64,000 bases of DNA from Campylobacter blaseri. GTDB taxonomy: Bacteria; Campylobacterota; Campylobacteria; Campylobacterales; Campylobacteraceae. The DNA lies in NCBI RefSeq assembly GCF_013201895.1, contig NZ_CP053841.1, positions 372,001 through 436,000 of the forward strand, given 5' to 3'. The position numbers were made by a program, and so were the translations under genes. Position 1 is the stretch's first letter. The number at the start of each line of letters is the position of its first letter. This document shows positions 27,004-36,670 of this stretch, piece after piece. Below the pieces are notes generated by a model. That model was not told the DNA's origin and made no database searches. It saw nothing but the letters and a program-made list of their open reading frames with translations.

Positions 27004-27942
27004 ATGAGACATTTTTTGACTTTAAATGATTTTAGTAAAGATGAAATCATTGAAATTTTAAATCTTAGTAAGAAGATTAAAAATGAAGCAGAGAATAAAA
27101 TATTTAAACCATATCTAGAAAAACAAACTCTTGCTATGATATTTGAAAAAAACTCAACAAGAACAAGGGTGAGTTTTGAAGTTGGTATGTATCAACTAGG
27201 AGGACATGCACTTTTTTTAAGTAAAAATGATATGCAATTAAACAGAGGCGAGCTTTTAAAGGACACAGCTCTTGTTATTTCATCAATGTGTGATATAATA
27301 ATGGCAAGAGTATATAGACACAAAGACTTAAAAATCTTAGCAAAATATTCAAAAGTTCCTGTAATAAATGGGTTAAGTGATCTTTTTCATCCAGCTCAGT
27401 TAATGGCGGATCTTCTAACTTTAATGGAGCTAGGGTTTAATTTAGAGGATTTAAAAGTTGCATATATTGGTGATGCTAACAATATGAGCAATTCATGGCT
27501 CATGGCTGCAAGTAAGTTAGGATTTGAATTAAAAATTGCAACTCCTAAAAATTATGAAATAGATAGTGAAATTTTAAAAATAGCCCTAGACAACGCTAAA
27601 CAAAGTGGAGCTAAAATATCTGTAAGTAACAACCCAAAAAAAGCTATAGAGCTTGCAAATGTAGCTACTACTGATACTTGGATGTCTATGGGCAACAAAG
27701 AACAAAAAGAGGAAAAAATAAAACATTTTAAAGGTTTTTGTGTAGATAACGAGCTTATGAAATTGGCTGATAGGGAGGCTAAATTTTTACACTGTTTACC
27801 TGTTTATAGAGATTATGAAGTATCAAAAGAAGTATTTGAAAAACATAGTAAAGAAATTTTTTTAGAAGCAGAAAATAGACTTCATGCGCAAAAAGGGTTG
27901 TTGGTTTGGCTTAATGAAAAAAGGAAAAACAATGTTAGATAA
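27004..27942 (+). CDS. argF: Ornithine carbamoyltransferase
   Basis: A 312-aa enzyme forming citrulline in arginine synthesis. It has the carbamoyl-phosphate motif [13 protein letters not shown], the [11 protein letters not shown] region and the ornithine-binding [10 protein letters not shown]. Length is normal. The 3' end overlaps the next gene by 11 bases. No other arginine biosynthetic genes are adjacent. Confidence 0.97.
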   Translation: MRHFLTLNDFSKDEIIEILNLSKKIKNEAENKIFKPYLEKQTLAMIFEKNSTRTRVSFEVGMYQLGGHALFLSKNDMQLNRGELLKDTALVISSMCDIIMARVYRHKDLKILAKYSKVPVINGLSDLFHPAQLMADLLTLMELGFNLEDLKVAYIGDANNMSNSWLMAASKLGFELKIATPKNYEIDSEILKIALDNAKQSGAKISVSNNPKKAIELANVATTDTWMSMGNKEQKEEKIKHFKGFCVDNELMKLADREAKFLHCLPVYRDYEVSKEVFEKHSKEIFLEAENRLHAQKGLLVWLNEKRKNNVR

Positions 27943-28414
27943 TAAATATAAAAATTTAGATGAAATTAGTAAAATATTAGGAATAGATGCTGATAAAAAA
28001 AATGTATTTAAAGTTCAAAATTTAGAAGATGAAAATTCAAAACTTATTACGCTAGAAAGTGGTAGATGGGATAGTGATAAACCACTTTTTGGAGTAGATG
28101 AGGATAATAACCTTTATGCTACAATTTCAGTTGAAACATTAAAAGGGATGATAAAATCATATAGAAAAATTGCTAACGAGAATTTTAAATTAAAACTTGA
28201 AAAATCGATTGCTCAAACATTCCCGGTTGATTTTGGAGATGTCTGGGCAGTATCGCTTGATGAAATTAAAAAAAGAGCTTCAAAGGGTTCAAAAGAGGAA
28301 ATTTTAAATATTGATTTAGATGAGGTGCTTATTGATATAAAAAAGAGACATCCAAATTTATTTTTAAAATTAGATGGAATTATAAAAGATAAAATTATAA
28401 AAGAGGTTATATGA
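27932..28414 (+). CDS. UPF0763 (DUF2603) protein
   Basis: A 160-aa soluble protein of the epsilonproteobacterial UPF0763 family, function unknown. The ATG at 27932 is chosen because AAGGA stands 6 bases before it and family members begin at this point; the open frame extends further upstream inside argF. It contains [20 protein letters not shown] and [20 protein letters not shown], which I associate with the family. It lies between argF and hemN, overlapping both, an arrangement I also recall from C. jejuni. Confidence 0.8.
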   Translation: MLDNKYKNLDEISKILGIDADKKNVFKVQNLEDENSKLITLESGRWDSDKPLFGVDEDNNLYATISVETLKGMIKSYRKIANENFKLKLEKSIAQTFPVDFGDVWAVSLDEIKKRASKGSKEEILNIDLDEVLIDIKKRHPNLFLKLDGIIKDKIIKEVI

Positions 28415-29784
28415 AAAAAGAAGATATAAATTTTGATGCTTATGTAAAATATTCAAAACCAGGACCAAGATATACAAGCTATCCAACAGCTATTGAATTT
28501 AGCGAAGATTTTAAATATGAAGAGTATTTAGATGAGTTAAAGTCTCAAAAGTCAAGCACGCCTTTGTCTTTGTATTTTCATCTTCCTTTTTGTAGATCGG
28601 CCTGTTATTTTTGTGGCTGTAATGTTGTATATACTAGTAAAAGTGAAAAGATGGATAGATATATAAAGTACTTAGATAAAGAGATAGAAATTTTATCTAA
28701 ATATGTAGATACAAATAGAGTAGTAACACAAATTCACTTTGGTGGAGGAACTCCTACCTTTTTTGATGCCAAACAGCTAGAACTACATATAAAAAACATT
28801 AAAAAACATTTTAAAAACATAAGTAGCGATGCTGAGATTAGCTGTGAAATTGATCCTAGATTTTTAAATGAGGAGCAACTTCAAGTTTTAACATCAAATG
28901 GATTTAATAGAATAAGCTATGGCGTTCAAGATTTCAATGAAAAGGTTCAAAAGGTAATTCATAGAATTCAACCTTATGAAATAACAAAAAATGCAATAGA
29001 TATGGCAAGAGAAAAAGGCATTAAGTCTATAAATATGGATCTAATTTATGGACTTCCATATCAGACACTAGATACTTTTAAAAAGACTTTAGAGCTTGCT
29101 TTATCGCTAGATCCTGATAGATTTGCTGTATTTAACTACGCACATGTTCCGTGGATTAAAAAAAGTATGAGAAAACTTGATGAAGATACTATACCAACAC
29201 CTCAAGTAAAGCTTGAAATTTTAAAATATACCCATGATTATTTAACCTCAAATGGCTATAGAATGATAGGTATGGATCATTATGCAAAGCCTGAAGATGA
29301 ATTATTTAGAGCCTTAGAGGATGGAACTTTACATAGAAACTTTCAAGGATATACGACAAAAGCTGGAGCTGATTTAATCGGAGTTGGTCTTACAAGTATA
29401 GGCGAAGGCTTTAGACACTATGCTCAAAATTATAAAGATATGAAGCCTTATGAAGCTGCCATTGATGAGGGAAAATTGCCATATTTTAGAGGTGTAAAAT
29501 TAAGTGATGAAGATAGACTTAGAAAAGATGTTATAATGAGTTTGATGGCAAATTTCTATGTTAATATAAAGAGCGTTGAAGATAAATTTAATATAGACTT
29601 TTTTGAACATTTTAAAGAGGGGTTTGAAGAGCTTAAATATTTAAATGAATTTGTTGAAGTATCAAAAAAAGAGATAAAGGTTAATCCTACAGGAAGACTT
29701 CTTATTAGAAACATAGCTATGTGTTTTGATGAGTATATGAAGAAAATAGGAAGCGGTGAAAAGAGGTTTTCAAAGACTGTATAA
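28411..29784 (+). CDS. hemN: Oxygen-independent coproporphyrinogen III oxidase HemN
   Basis: A 457-aa radical-SAM enzyme decarboxylating coproporphyrinogen III anaerobically. The iron-sulfur motif in HLPFCRSACYFCGCN is the CxxxCxxCxC that distinguishes true HemN from HemW-like proteins. The N-terminal KPGPRYTSYPTA, the SAM-binding IHFGGGTPTFF and the HemN C-terminal domain are present. Start overlaps the preceding stop (ATGA). The next gene overlaps its stop (TAATG). Confidence 0.95.
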   Translation: MKKEDINFDAYVKYSKPGPRYTSYPTAIEFSEDFKYEEYLDELKSQKSSTPLSLYFHLPFCRSACYFCGCNVVYTSKSEKMDRYIKYLDKEIEILSKYVDTNRVVTQIHFGGGTPTFFDAKQLELHIKNIKKHFKNISSDAEISCEIDPRFLNEEQLQVLTSNGFNRISYGVQDFNEKVQKVIHRIQPYEITKNAIDMAREKGIKSINMDLIYGLPYQTLDTFKKTLELALSLDPDRFAVFNYAHVPWIKKSMRKLDEDTIPTPQVKLEILKYTHDYLTSNGYRMIGMDHYAKPEDELFRALEDGTLHRNFQGYTTKAGADLIGVGLTSIGEGFRHYAQNYKDMKPYEAAIDEGKLPYFRGVKLSDEDRLRKDVIMSLMANFYVNIKSVEDKFNIDFFEHFKEGFEELKYLNEFVEVSKKEIKVNPTGRLLIRNIAMCFDEYMKKIGSGEKRFSKTV

Positions 29785-31067
29785 TGAAATATGATTTTAA
29801 AAAGATAAGCGATAGCTGTGTTAAGTGTGGAAAATGTATACAAGTTTGCACTATTTATAGTATAAATCAAGATGAGGTTACATCTCCTCGTGGATTTTTA
29901 GATCTTGTTGGAGCTTATCAAAGAGGAGAGCTAAAACTTAATGAAGATGCTAAGAATATTTTTGAGAGTTGTTTTTTATGCACAAATTGCGTTGATATCT
30001 GTCCAAGTAGTCTAAATGTAGATACAGCTATTGAAAATATTAGAAGCGATATAGCCGATAAGTATGGAATTTCATGGTATAAAAAAACAGCTTTTTGGCT
30101 ACTAGGCCACAGAACGATGCTTGATATACTGTCTAAAATGGGATATGTTTTTCAGACTTGTGGGCTAGTTACAGAAAAAAGTAGCAAATTTGATAAATCT
30201 TTACATACTAAATTTGATTTACCACTTTTAAAAAAAGAGAGGCTTTTTCCTGCTATAGCTAAAAAAAGTTTTATGAACTCTCATGGAGAGTATATACACA
30301 ATGGAGGGATACGAACAGTTGGGCTTTTTATAGGATGTATGGCAAATTATGCCTATACAGATATAGGAGAGGGTGTTTTAAATATATGTAAAGCGCTAAA
30401 TATCAATGTAGATTTGATGAAAAAACAAGCTTGCTGTGGTGCTCCTATGTATTTTACAGGGGATTTTAAAGCGGTCAAGAAAGCTGCTAAATTTAATATA
30501 GAATATTTTGAAAAAAAACTAGAAAAATTAGATGCTATAATTATTCCTGAAGCAACTTGCTCGGCTATGATTAGAGTTGATTATTTACATCTGTTTGAAG
30601 ATGATGAAGAGTGGTTAAAAAGAGCAAAAAATATAAATAAAAAGATTTTTTTAGCTACTGAATATTTTTATAAATATACTAGATTAAAAAAGATACTAGC
30701 AAAAAAAGGGATTAGTGAAGAACATATTACTTATCATGATCCTTGCCATGCAAGAAAAATGCAAGGCATATACAAAGAGCCAAGGGAACTTTTATCTCAA
30801 AATTATAATATCGTTGAAATGTCTGATCCTAATAAATGTTGTGGATTTGGCGGGGTCACTATGCAGACAAATAGATACAATTTAAGCAAAAAAGCAGGAC
30901 AACAAAAGATAGAAATGTTAAATAACACAGGTGTTAAAATAGTTAGTGCAGAGTGCAGTGCTTGTAAGATGCAGCTAAATAATGCACTGAATTTAGCGAA
31001 AAGCGATATGAGGTGTATGAACCCAATTGAGCTCATAAATTTTATATTGGAAAATGGAAATGAATAA
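29784..31067 (+). CDS. (Fe-S)-binding CCG-domain oxidoreductase (GlcF/HdrD-like)
   Basis: A 427-aa protein with two N-terminal [4Fe-4S] ferredoxin clusters (CVKCGKCIQVC and CFLCTNCVDIC) and two C-terminal cysteine-rich CCG domains (CCGAPMYFTGDF and CCGFGGVTMQT). This is the layout of glycolate oxidase GlcF, LutA/LldE-like and heterodisulfide-reductase-like electron-transfer subunits. No flavoprotein GlcD partner adjoins it, so the substrate is unclear. It is translationally coupled to hemN by TAATG; the coupling may reflect a role with anaerobic heme synthesis, which is inference. Confidence 0.8.
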   Translation: MKYDFKKISDSCVKCGKCIQVCTIYSINQDEVTSPRGFLDLVGAYQRGELKLNEDAKNIFESCFLCTNCVDICPSSLNVDTAIENIRSDIADKYGISWYKKTAFWLLGHRTMLDILSKMGYVFQTCGLVTEKSSKFDKSLHTKFDLPLLKKERLFPAIAKKSFMNSHGEYIHNGGIRTVGLFIGCMANYAYTDIGEGVLNICKALNINVDLMKKQACCGAPMYFTGDFKAVKKAAKFNIEYFEKKLEKLDAIIIPEATCSAMIRVDYLHLFEDDEEWLKRAKNINKKIFLATEYFYKYTRLKKILAKKGISEEHITYHDPCHARKMQGIYKEPRELLSQNYNIVEMSDPNKCCGFGGVTMQTNRYNLSKKAGQQKIEMLNNTGVKIVSAECSACKMQLNNALNLAKSDMRCMNPIELINFILENGNE

Positions 31068-31737
31068 TAGAACAATAGGCTATGTAAAAAGTATACAGGG
31101 GCTAATCGTTAAAAGAGATGTTATATTATGCGAAGAGGAAAACCTTAAAGCTGGAGATCTGTTATATATTGATGACTCTGTGTGGGCTAGATCTTTGGAT
31201 GCTAAAGCAGTTTTAGCTCTGCATAAAAAAGAGATAGAGTTATCTGCAGGTATGAGAATAACTCTTGATAAAGAGTTTTTAAAACAAAATAATAGTTATG
31301 AGTTTTTTACACAAGAAGAGATAGAACAAATCAAAAAAAGCAGTAGTGGTTTTGATATTCAACTAGATCCAGATTTTAATAGTAAAATTATTTCATTTGA
31401 TAATCCAATAGATATAGACAACGAAAAAGGAAGCGAAAATTATGAAGATCTTGAAATTGACTACAGGTTTGTATTGCATAAAAAAGAGCTAATTTTCCGT
31501 GTTTATTGCAATGAAAGTATAGATATAAAAGCATATCTTGTAGGAAGCTCTGGATATATTTTAGAAAAACCTATTGAATTAAATAGCCAAATGGCTACTG
31601 GTTCTGGAAATAAGTATTTCATAGTTAAAAACAGATTTGTTAAGCCAAATTTATATCTTATATATCTAAATATACTAAATACAAAAAACAAAGGGATACA
31701 CAAAGAGGTCTTTTGTGAGGTAGATATCAGAATATAA
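31054..31737 (+). CDS. Hypothetical protein with retention-module-like N-terminus
   Basis: A 227-aa protein without signal peptide or membrane segment. Residues about 5-70 (GYVKSIQGLIVKRDVILCEE, LKAGDLLYIDD, VLALHKKEIELSAGMRITLD) resemble by eye the short beta-rich N-terminal 'retention module' of large RTX-type adhesins, and more loosely FecR-like domains. The rest is acidic then beta-rich, with no family I recognise. The start may be ATG 31054 or 31060; both overlap the end of the Fe-S gene. It is the last gene of the hemB-to-here run. The similarity is pattern recognition only. Confidence 0.6.
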   Translation: MEMNNRTIGYVKSIQGLIVKRDVILCEEENLKAGDLLYIDDSVWARSLDAKAVLALHKKEIELSAGMRITLDKEFLKQNNSYEFFTQEEIEQIKKSSSGFDIQLDPDFNSKIISFDNPIDIDNEKGSENYEDLEIDYRFVLHKKELIFRVYCNESIDIKAYLVGSSGYILEKPIELNSQMATGSGNKYFIVKNRFVKPNLYLIYLNILNTKNKGIHKEVFCEVDIRI

Positions 31738-31809
31738 ATTCCGCATTTTTAAATATAAATATTTACTCTATTATTATACTATAACTATATAAAATATAAG
31801 GAGTATAAT

Positions 31810-33270
31810 ATGATAAAAATATTAGACAAATACGATCTGTTTATTGATGGGGAATTTGTTCCATCAAGTGATGGAGCAACACTAGATAGTTTTAACCCTG
31901 CAACAGGTGAAAAGATAGCATCTATTGCTGATGCTACTAAAGAAGATGTTGATAGGGCAGTTGAGGCTGCAAAAAAAGCCTTTGATAAATTTAAACACTC
32001 AACCGTGAACGAGCGCTCCAAATTACTTTTAAAAATTGCAGATATTATTGATGAAAATAAAGAATATTTAGCTAAAGTTGAAACAATGGATAATGGAAAA
32101 CCTATCCGTGAAACTTTGAATGTTGATATTCCATATGCAGCTGACCATTTTAGATATTTTGCAGGAGTTATTCAAGGCGAAGAGGGAACTGCTAATATTT
32201 TAAATGAAGAGCAGTTAAGCATAGTTTTAAGAGAGCCAATTGGAGTCGTTGGTCAGATAGTTCCATGGAATTTCCCATTTTTAATGGCTGCTTGGAAACT
32301 AGCCCCAGTTATTGCAGCTGGTGATTCTAGTGTTCTTAAGCCATCCTCTGAAACAAGCATTAGTGTCTTAGAGCTAATGAGGCTTATAAAAGATATTCTT
32401 CCAAAAGGTCTTATAAATGTGATAACTGGAAGAGGTAGTAAGGCCGGCGAATATCTAAAAAATCATGAAGGACTTAATAAGCTTGCATTTACAGGATCAA
32501 CTGAAGTTGGTAGGGATATTGGTATTGCAGCAGCTAAAAGAATTATACCTGCGACTTTAGAGCTTGGTGGAAAGAGTGCTAATATAATATATGCAGATGC
32601 TGATTTTGAAAAAGCACTTGATGGTGTTCAAATGGGAATACTTTTCAATCAAGGACAAGTTTGTTGCGCAGGTAGTAGAATTTTTGTAGAAGAAGCAATT
32701 TATGACAAATTTTTAGAGGCTGCTATAGAGAAATTTAAAAATATTAAAGTTGGAGATCCTTTAAAAGAAGACACACAAATGGGATCTCAAATAAATAAAA
32801 AACAAGCAGATAAAATTTTAGACTGCATAGAAATAGGTAAAAAGGAGGGGGCAAAAGTTGCAGTTGGTGGTAAAAGATCATCTATAGGTGAAACATTTAT
32901 TGAACCAACACTACTTGTAAATGTTACAAATAATATGGAAGTTGCACAAGAAGAAATTTTTGGACCTGTTGGAGTTGTTATAAAATTTAAAAATGAAGAA
33001 GAACTTATTAAAATGGTAAATGATAGTCAATATGGCTTAGGTGGCGGTGTATTTACAAAAGATATCACAAAAGCTTTAAGAACAGCAAGGGCTATGGAAA
33101 CAGGAAGGGTTTGGGTTAATTGCTATAACCAAATTCCAGCAGGTAGTCCATTTGGGGGTTATAAACAATCTGGCATAGGAAGAGAAACTCATAAGGTTAT
33201 ATTAGATCATTATACACAAACAAAAAATATAATGATTGATGTAACTGGCAAAACTACAGGTTTTTATTAA
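31810..33270 (+). CDS. NAD(P)-dependent aldehyde dehydrogenase
   Basis: A 486-aa ALDH-superfamily enzyme oxidising an aldehyde to the acid. It shows the cofactor motif VPWNFPFLMAAWKLAPVI, FTGSTEVG, the general-base glutamate in ATLELGGKS, and the catalytic cysteine in NQGQVCCAGSRIF. The C-terminal GSPFGGYKQSGIGRE is standard. Closest in feel to the AldA/AldB/betaine-aldehyde group; the substrate is unknown. GGAG precedes the ATG. It ends at a strong terminator just before the tRNA promoter. Confidence 0.92.
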   Translation: MIKILDKYDLFIDGEFVPSSDGATLDSFNPATGEKIASIADATKEDVDRAVEAAKKAFDKFKHSTVNERSKLLLKIADIIDENKEYLAKVETMDNGKPIRETLNVDIPYAADHFRYFAGVIQGEEGTANILNEEQLSIVLREPIGVVGQIVPWNFPFLMAAWKLAPVIAAGDSSVLKPSSETSISVLELMRLIKDILPKGLINVITGRGSKAGEYLKNHEGLNKLAFTGSTEVGRDIGIAAAKRIIPATLELGGKSANIIYADADFEKALDGVQMGILFNQGQVCCAGSRIFVEEAIYDKFLEAAIEKFKNIKVGDPLKEDTQMGSQINKKQADKILDCIEIGKKEGAKVAVGGKRSSIGETFIEPTLLVNVTNNMEVAQEEIFGPVGVVIKFKNEEELIKMVNDSQYGLGGGVFTKDITKALRTARAMETGRVWVNCYNQIPAGSPFGGYKQSGIGRETHKVILDHYTQTKNIMIDVTGKTTGFY

Positions 33271-33274
33271 TATT

Positions 33275-33310
33275 AAGCAGGTGTATAGTTTATAAGCTAT
33301 GCACCTGCTT
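33275..33310 (+). terminator. Terminator after the aldehyde dehydrogenase gene
   Basis: AAGCAGGTGTATAG pairs with CTATGCACCTGCTT (14 bp with one G-U) around an 8-base loop, 4 bases after the stop. Confidence 0.85.
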
Positions 33311-33329
33311 TAAAAAATTTTAAAAAGTC

Positions 33330-33358
33330 TTGACATATAAAAAAAAATGAGGTATAAT
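33330..33358 (+). promoter_or_regulatory. Consensus sigma-70 promoter of the tRNA-tuf operon
   Basis: TTGACA at 33330-33335 and TATAAT at 33353-33358, exactly 17 bp apart, 24 bases before the first tRNA. Both hexamers match the consensus perfectly, which is rare where -35 boxes are usually unrecognisable. Confidence 0.92.
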
Positions 33359-33381
33359 TCAAACTTACAAATTATAGGAAT

Positions 33382-33457
33382 GCTGGTGTAGCTCAGTTGG
33401 TAGAGCAACTGCCTTGTAAGCAGTAGGTCGGCGGTTCAAGTCCGTTTACCAGCTCCA
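33382..33457 (+). tRNA. tRNA-Thr (TGT)
   Basis: 76-nt cloverleaf with acceptor GCTGGTG/TACCAGC (one G-U), D stem AGCTC/GAGC, anticodon loop CTTGTAA giving TGT, T loop GGTTCAAGTCC and an encoded CCA. It is the first of four tRNAs ahead of tuf. Confidence 0.97.
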
Positions 33458-33501
33458 TTTTTTGTAAAAACAGTGTTTGACCAGACATAGCATATTTTTT
33501 G

Positions 33502-33586
<85 letters not shown>

Positions 33587-33596
33587 TTTGCTATTT

Positions 33597-33673
<77 letters not shown>

Positions 33674-33748
33674 TTTAGGATACCATACTGGGAGCTGTAA
33701 AATACTTTATACAGTTACTAACAAGGTTCCAAATAGTTGTTTTTGTGT

Positions 33749-33754
33749 TATAAT
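33749..33754 (+). promoter_or_regulatory. Candidate internal promoter before tRNA-Thr(GGT)-tuf
   Basis: TATAAT in GTGTTATAATATA, 33 bases before the tRNA-Thr(GGT) gene, within the 114-bp spacer after tRNA-Gly. It could give tuf extra expression. Confidence 0.4.
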
Positions 33755-33787
33755 ATATAGTATAGCTTTACTTTTGCCATGAGTTAT

Positions 33788-33862
<75 letters not shown>

Positions 33863-33931
33863 TACAAAATAGAGCAACTATAAAAAATAGCACAGACTTA
33901 GAAAGTATACATATCATTACGGAGGATAAAG

Positions 33932-35131
33932 ATGGCTAAAGAAAAATTTACGCGTAATAAGCCACACGTTAACATAGGTACTATAGGTCACGTTGACCAT
34001 GGTAAAACTACACTAACAGCTGCAATTTCTGCAGTTCTTTCAACAAAAGGTCTAGCTGAACTTAAAGATTATGCTGGTATTGACAACGCTCCAGAAGAAA
34101 AAGAGCGTGGTATAACAATTGCTACATCTCACATTGAGTATGAAACAGAAAAAAGACACTATGCACACGTAGATTGTCCAGGTCACGCCGACTATGTTAA
34201 AAACATGATTACAGGTGCTGCACAAATGGACGGTGCTATATTAGTTGTTAGTTCTGCTGATGGTCCAATGCCACAAACTAGAGAGCACATTCTTTTATCA
34301 CGCCAAGTTGGTGTTCCATATATAGTTGTTTTCCTGAATAAAGCTGATATGGTTGATGATGAAGAACTTTTAGAGTTAGTTGAAATGGAAGTAAGAGAAC
34401 TTCTTAATGAATACGATTTCCCAGGCGATGATACTCCAATAGTAATTGGATCTGCTCTTAAGGCAATTGAAGAAGTTCAAGCTGGTACTCCTGGCAAATG
34501 GTCAGAAAAAATCATGGAACTTATGGATGCAGTTGATAGCTACATACCAGAGCCAAAAAGAGATACTGATAAAGATTTCTTGATGCCAGTTGAAGATGTA
34601 TTTTCAATTTCAGGTCGTGGTACTGTTGTAACAGGTAGAATTGAAAAAGGTGTTGTTAAAATTGGCGATACTATTGAAATTGTTGGAATTAGACCAACAC
34701 AAACTACTACAGTTACTGGTGTTGAAATGTTTAGAAAAGAGATGGAGCAAGGTGAAGCTGGTGATAACTGCGGTATTTTGCTTAGAGGTACTAAAAAAGA
34801 AGATGTTGAGAGAGGTATGGTTTTATGTAAACCAAAATCAATCACTCCACATAAGAAATTTGAAGCTGAGGTTTATATATTGACAAAAGAAGAAGGCGGT
34901 AGACATACTCCATTCTTTAATAATTATAGACCACAGTTTTATGTAAGAACAACTGACGTTACAGGATCTATTACATTACAAGAAGGTACTGAAATGGTTA
35001 TGCCTGGTGATAATGTTAAAATTACAGTTGAGTTAATTAACCCAATTGCGCTTGATAAGGGTACTAGATTTGCTATCCGTGAAGGTGGTAGAACAGTTGG
35101 TTCAGGTGTTGTTACTGAAATTATAGAATAA
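33932..35131 (+). CDS. tuf: Elongation factor Tu
   Basis: A 399-aa GTPase delivering aminoacyl-tRNA to the ribosome. G motifs: [16 protein letters not shown] and NKADMV, plus RGITI in switch I. GGAGG stands before the ATG. It follows tRNA-Thr in the same arrangement as tufB of E. coli (Thr-Tyr-Gly-Thr-tuf). The only tuf copy in this window; rpmG follows 49 bp downstream. Confidence 0.99.
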   Translation: MAKEKFTRNKPHVNIGTIGHVDHGKTTLTAAISAVLSTKGLAELKDYAGIDNAPEEKERGITIATSHIEYETEKRHYAHVDCPGHADYVKNMITGAAQMDGAILVVSSADGPMPQTREHILLSRQVGVPYIVVFLNKADMVDDEELLELVEMEVRELLNEYDFPGDDTPIVIGSALKAIEEVQAGTPGKWSEKIMELMDAVDSYIPEPKRDTDKDFLMPVEDVFSISGRGTVVTGRIEKGVVKIGDTIEIVGIRPTQTTTVTGVEMFRKEMEQGEAGDNCGILLRGTKKEDVERGMVLCKPKSITPHKKFEAEVYILTKEEGGRHTPFFNNYRPQFYVRTTDVTGSITLQEGTEMVMPGDNVKITVELINPIALDKGTRFAIREGGRTVGSGVVTEIIE

Positions 35132-35180
35132 TTATAAAATAGAGTGAGATAAATTCTCACTCTTAGTTTAAGGATATTTA

Positions 35181-35339
35181 ATGAGAGTTAAAGTAGGATT
35201 AAAATGTTCAGAATGTGGTGATATTAACTATAGCACATATAAAAATAGTAAAACCACAACTGAGAAGCTTGAGTTTAAAAAATATTGCCCAAGACTTAAA
35301 AAACATACATTGCATAAAGAAGTTAAGCTTAAAAGCTAA
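35181..35339 (+). CDS. rpmG: 50S ribosomal protein L33
   Basis: A 52-aa ribosomal protein, [20 protein letters not shown] at the start and [13 protein letters not shown] at the end. The first CxxC (CSEC) is kept; the second pair is reduced to one Cys (YCPRL), so the zinc site is incomplete. AAGGA precedes the ATG. The tuf-rpmG-trnW-secE-nusG order is the normal bacterial one. Confidence 0.95.
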   Translation: MRVKVGLKCSECGDINYSTYKNSKTTTEKLEFKKYCPRLKKHTLHKEVKLKS

Positions 35340-35356
35340 GCCAATGTATGCTTCTT

Positions 35357-35432
35357 AGGGCAATAGCTCCAACGGTAGAGCGCCGGATTCCAAATCCGAT
35401 GGTTGGGGGTTCGAATCCCTCTTGCCCTGCCA
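35357..35432 (+). tRNA. tRNA-Trp (CCA)
   Basis: 76-nt cloverleaf: acceptor AGGGCAA/TTGCCCT, anticodon loop TTCCAAA giving CCA, T arm GGGGGTTCGAATCCCTC, CCA encoded. It lies between rpmG and secE, a conserved position. Confidence 0.97.
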
Positions 35433-35452
35433 CTTTATGAGGTAAAATTAAT

Positions 35453-35632
35453 ATGGATAAAATTAAGAGTTATTTACATCAATCCAAAATAGAAATTGGT
35501 AATGTTATTTTTCCAACTAAAGAGCAGGTAAGAAATGCTTTTATAACTGTAATTATTGTTGTATCAGTAGTATCTGGATTTTTAGCACTAATTGATTTGT
35601 TAATGTCAATTTCTATTTCAAAAATAGTGTGA
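35453..35632 (+). CDS. secE: Preprotein translocase subunit SecE
   Basis: A 59-aa short-form SecE, part of the SecYEG channel. It has the amphipathic IGNVIFPTKEQVRNA segment followed by one membrane helix (AFITVIIVVSVVSGFLALIDLLMS). The single-helix form is typical outside the enterics. GAGG precedes the ATG by 8 bases. nusG follows after 7 bp. Confidence 0.95.
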   Translation: MDKIKSYLHQSKIEIGNVIFPTKEQVRNAFITVIIVVSVVSGFLALIDLLMSISISKIV

Positions 35633-35639
35633 GGGTAGC

Positions 35640-36170
35640 ATGACACATAAATGGTATGCAATTCAAACCTATGCCGGATCTGAAATTAGTGTAAAAAATG
35701 CTATTGAAAAATTAGCAGTAGACAACAATATTGAAGATAAGATTAAGCAAGTTGTTGTTCCTACTGAAGATGTTATTGATGTAAAAAACGGAAAAAAGAC
35801 TATAAAAGAAAAAAGTTTATATCCGGGCTATTGTTTTGCAAATATAGATTTAGACACTACTATTTGGCACAAAATTCAAATGTTGCCAAAAGTAAGCAGA
35901 TTTATTGGTGAAGCTAAAAAGCCATCTCCTTTAAGTGATAGAGATATAGAGCTTATTCTTGATAAGGTTAATAGAAGAGAGGCACCTAGACCAAAAATAT
36001 CTTTTGATGAGGGTGAAGTTGTAAGAATTACAGAAGGTCCATTTGCAAATTTTAATGGAACTGTAGAAGAGTATGATATGCTACATGGGACTTTAAAACT
36101 AAATGTTTCAATATTTGGTAGAAGCACACCTGTTGAAATAACATATTCCCAAGTTGAAAAAATTGTTTAA
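35640..36170 (+). CDS. nusG: Transcription termination/antitermination factor NusG
   Basis: A 176-aa RNA-polymerase-associated elongation factor. The NGN domain opens with [20 protein letters not shown] and includes [13 protein letters not shown]; the C-terminal KOW domain is [23 protein letters not shown]. Normal length. It is coupled to secE (7-bp gap) and followed by rplK. Confidence 0.98.
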   Translation: MTHKWYAIQTYAGSEISVKNAIEKLAVDNNIEDKIKQVVVPTEDVIDVKNGKKTIKEKSLYPGYCFANIDLDTTIWHKIQMLPKVSRFIGEAKKPSPLSDRDIELILDKVNRREAPRPKISFDEGEVVRITEGPFANFNGTVEEYDMLHGTLKLNVSIFGRSTPVEITYSQVEKIV

Positions 36171-36187
36171 TTGAAGGAGAGAGGTTT

Positions 36188-36613
36188 ATGGCTAAAAAAG
36201 TTATAGGCGAAATAAAACTGCAAATTGCAGCAACAAAAGCAAATCCAAGCCCACCAGTTGGTCCAGCATTAGGACAGCAAGGTGTTAATATTATGGAGTT
36301 TTGTAAAGCATTTAATGAAAAAACTAAAGATATGGCAGGATATAATATACCTGTTGTTATAACAGTTTATGCTGATAGAAGTTTTACTTTTATTACAAAA
36401 CAGCCACCTGCTACTGATTTAATAAAAAAAGCTGCAGGCCTAAATAAGGGTTCAGATAACCCACTTAAAAATAAAGTTGGAAAGTTAACAAAAGATCAAA
36501 TTTTAGAAATTGTTGATAAGAAAATAGCTGACCTTAATACTAATGATAGAGAGCAAGCAGCGAAAATTATAGCAGGTTCTGCTAGATCTATGGGAATAAC
36601 TGTAGAAAACTAA
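36188..36613 (+). CDS. rplK: 50S ribosomal protein L11
   Basis: A 141-aa ribosomal protein of the GTPase-associated centre. It begins [29 protein letters not shown], the L11 signature with its proline-rich linker, and ends in the rRNA-binding [21 protein letters not shown] precedes the ATG. Confidence 0.98.
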   Translation: MAKKVIGEIKLQIAATKANPSPPVGPALGQQGVNIMEFCKAFNEKTKDMAGYNIPVVITVYADRSFTFITKQPPATDLIKKAAGLNKGSDNPLKNKVGKLTKDQILEIVDKKIADLNTNDREQAAKIIAGSARSMGITVEN

Positions 36614-36670
36614 AAGCCTTTACCACCAAGGCTTAAAATTGGTGGAAGCAAATTTTATGCGGAGAAACTT
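36614..36670 (+). promoter_or_regulatory. Possible L1-binding leader between rplK and rplA
   Basis: This 57-base spacer can form AAGCCT/AGGCTT or the overlapping CCACC/GGTGG stem, mutually exclusive in part. L1 represses the L11-L1 operon by binding an mRNA mimic of its rRNA site; whether this is that site is inference. Confidence 0.35.
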
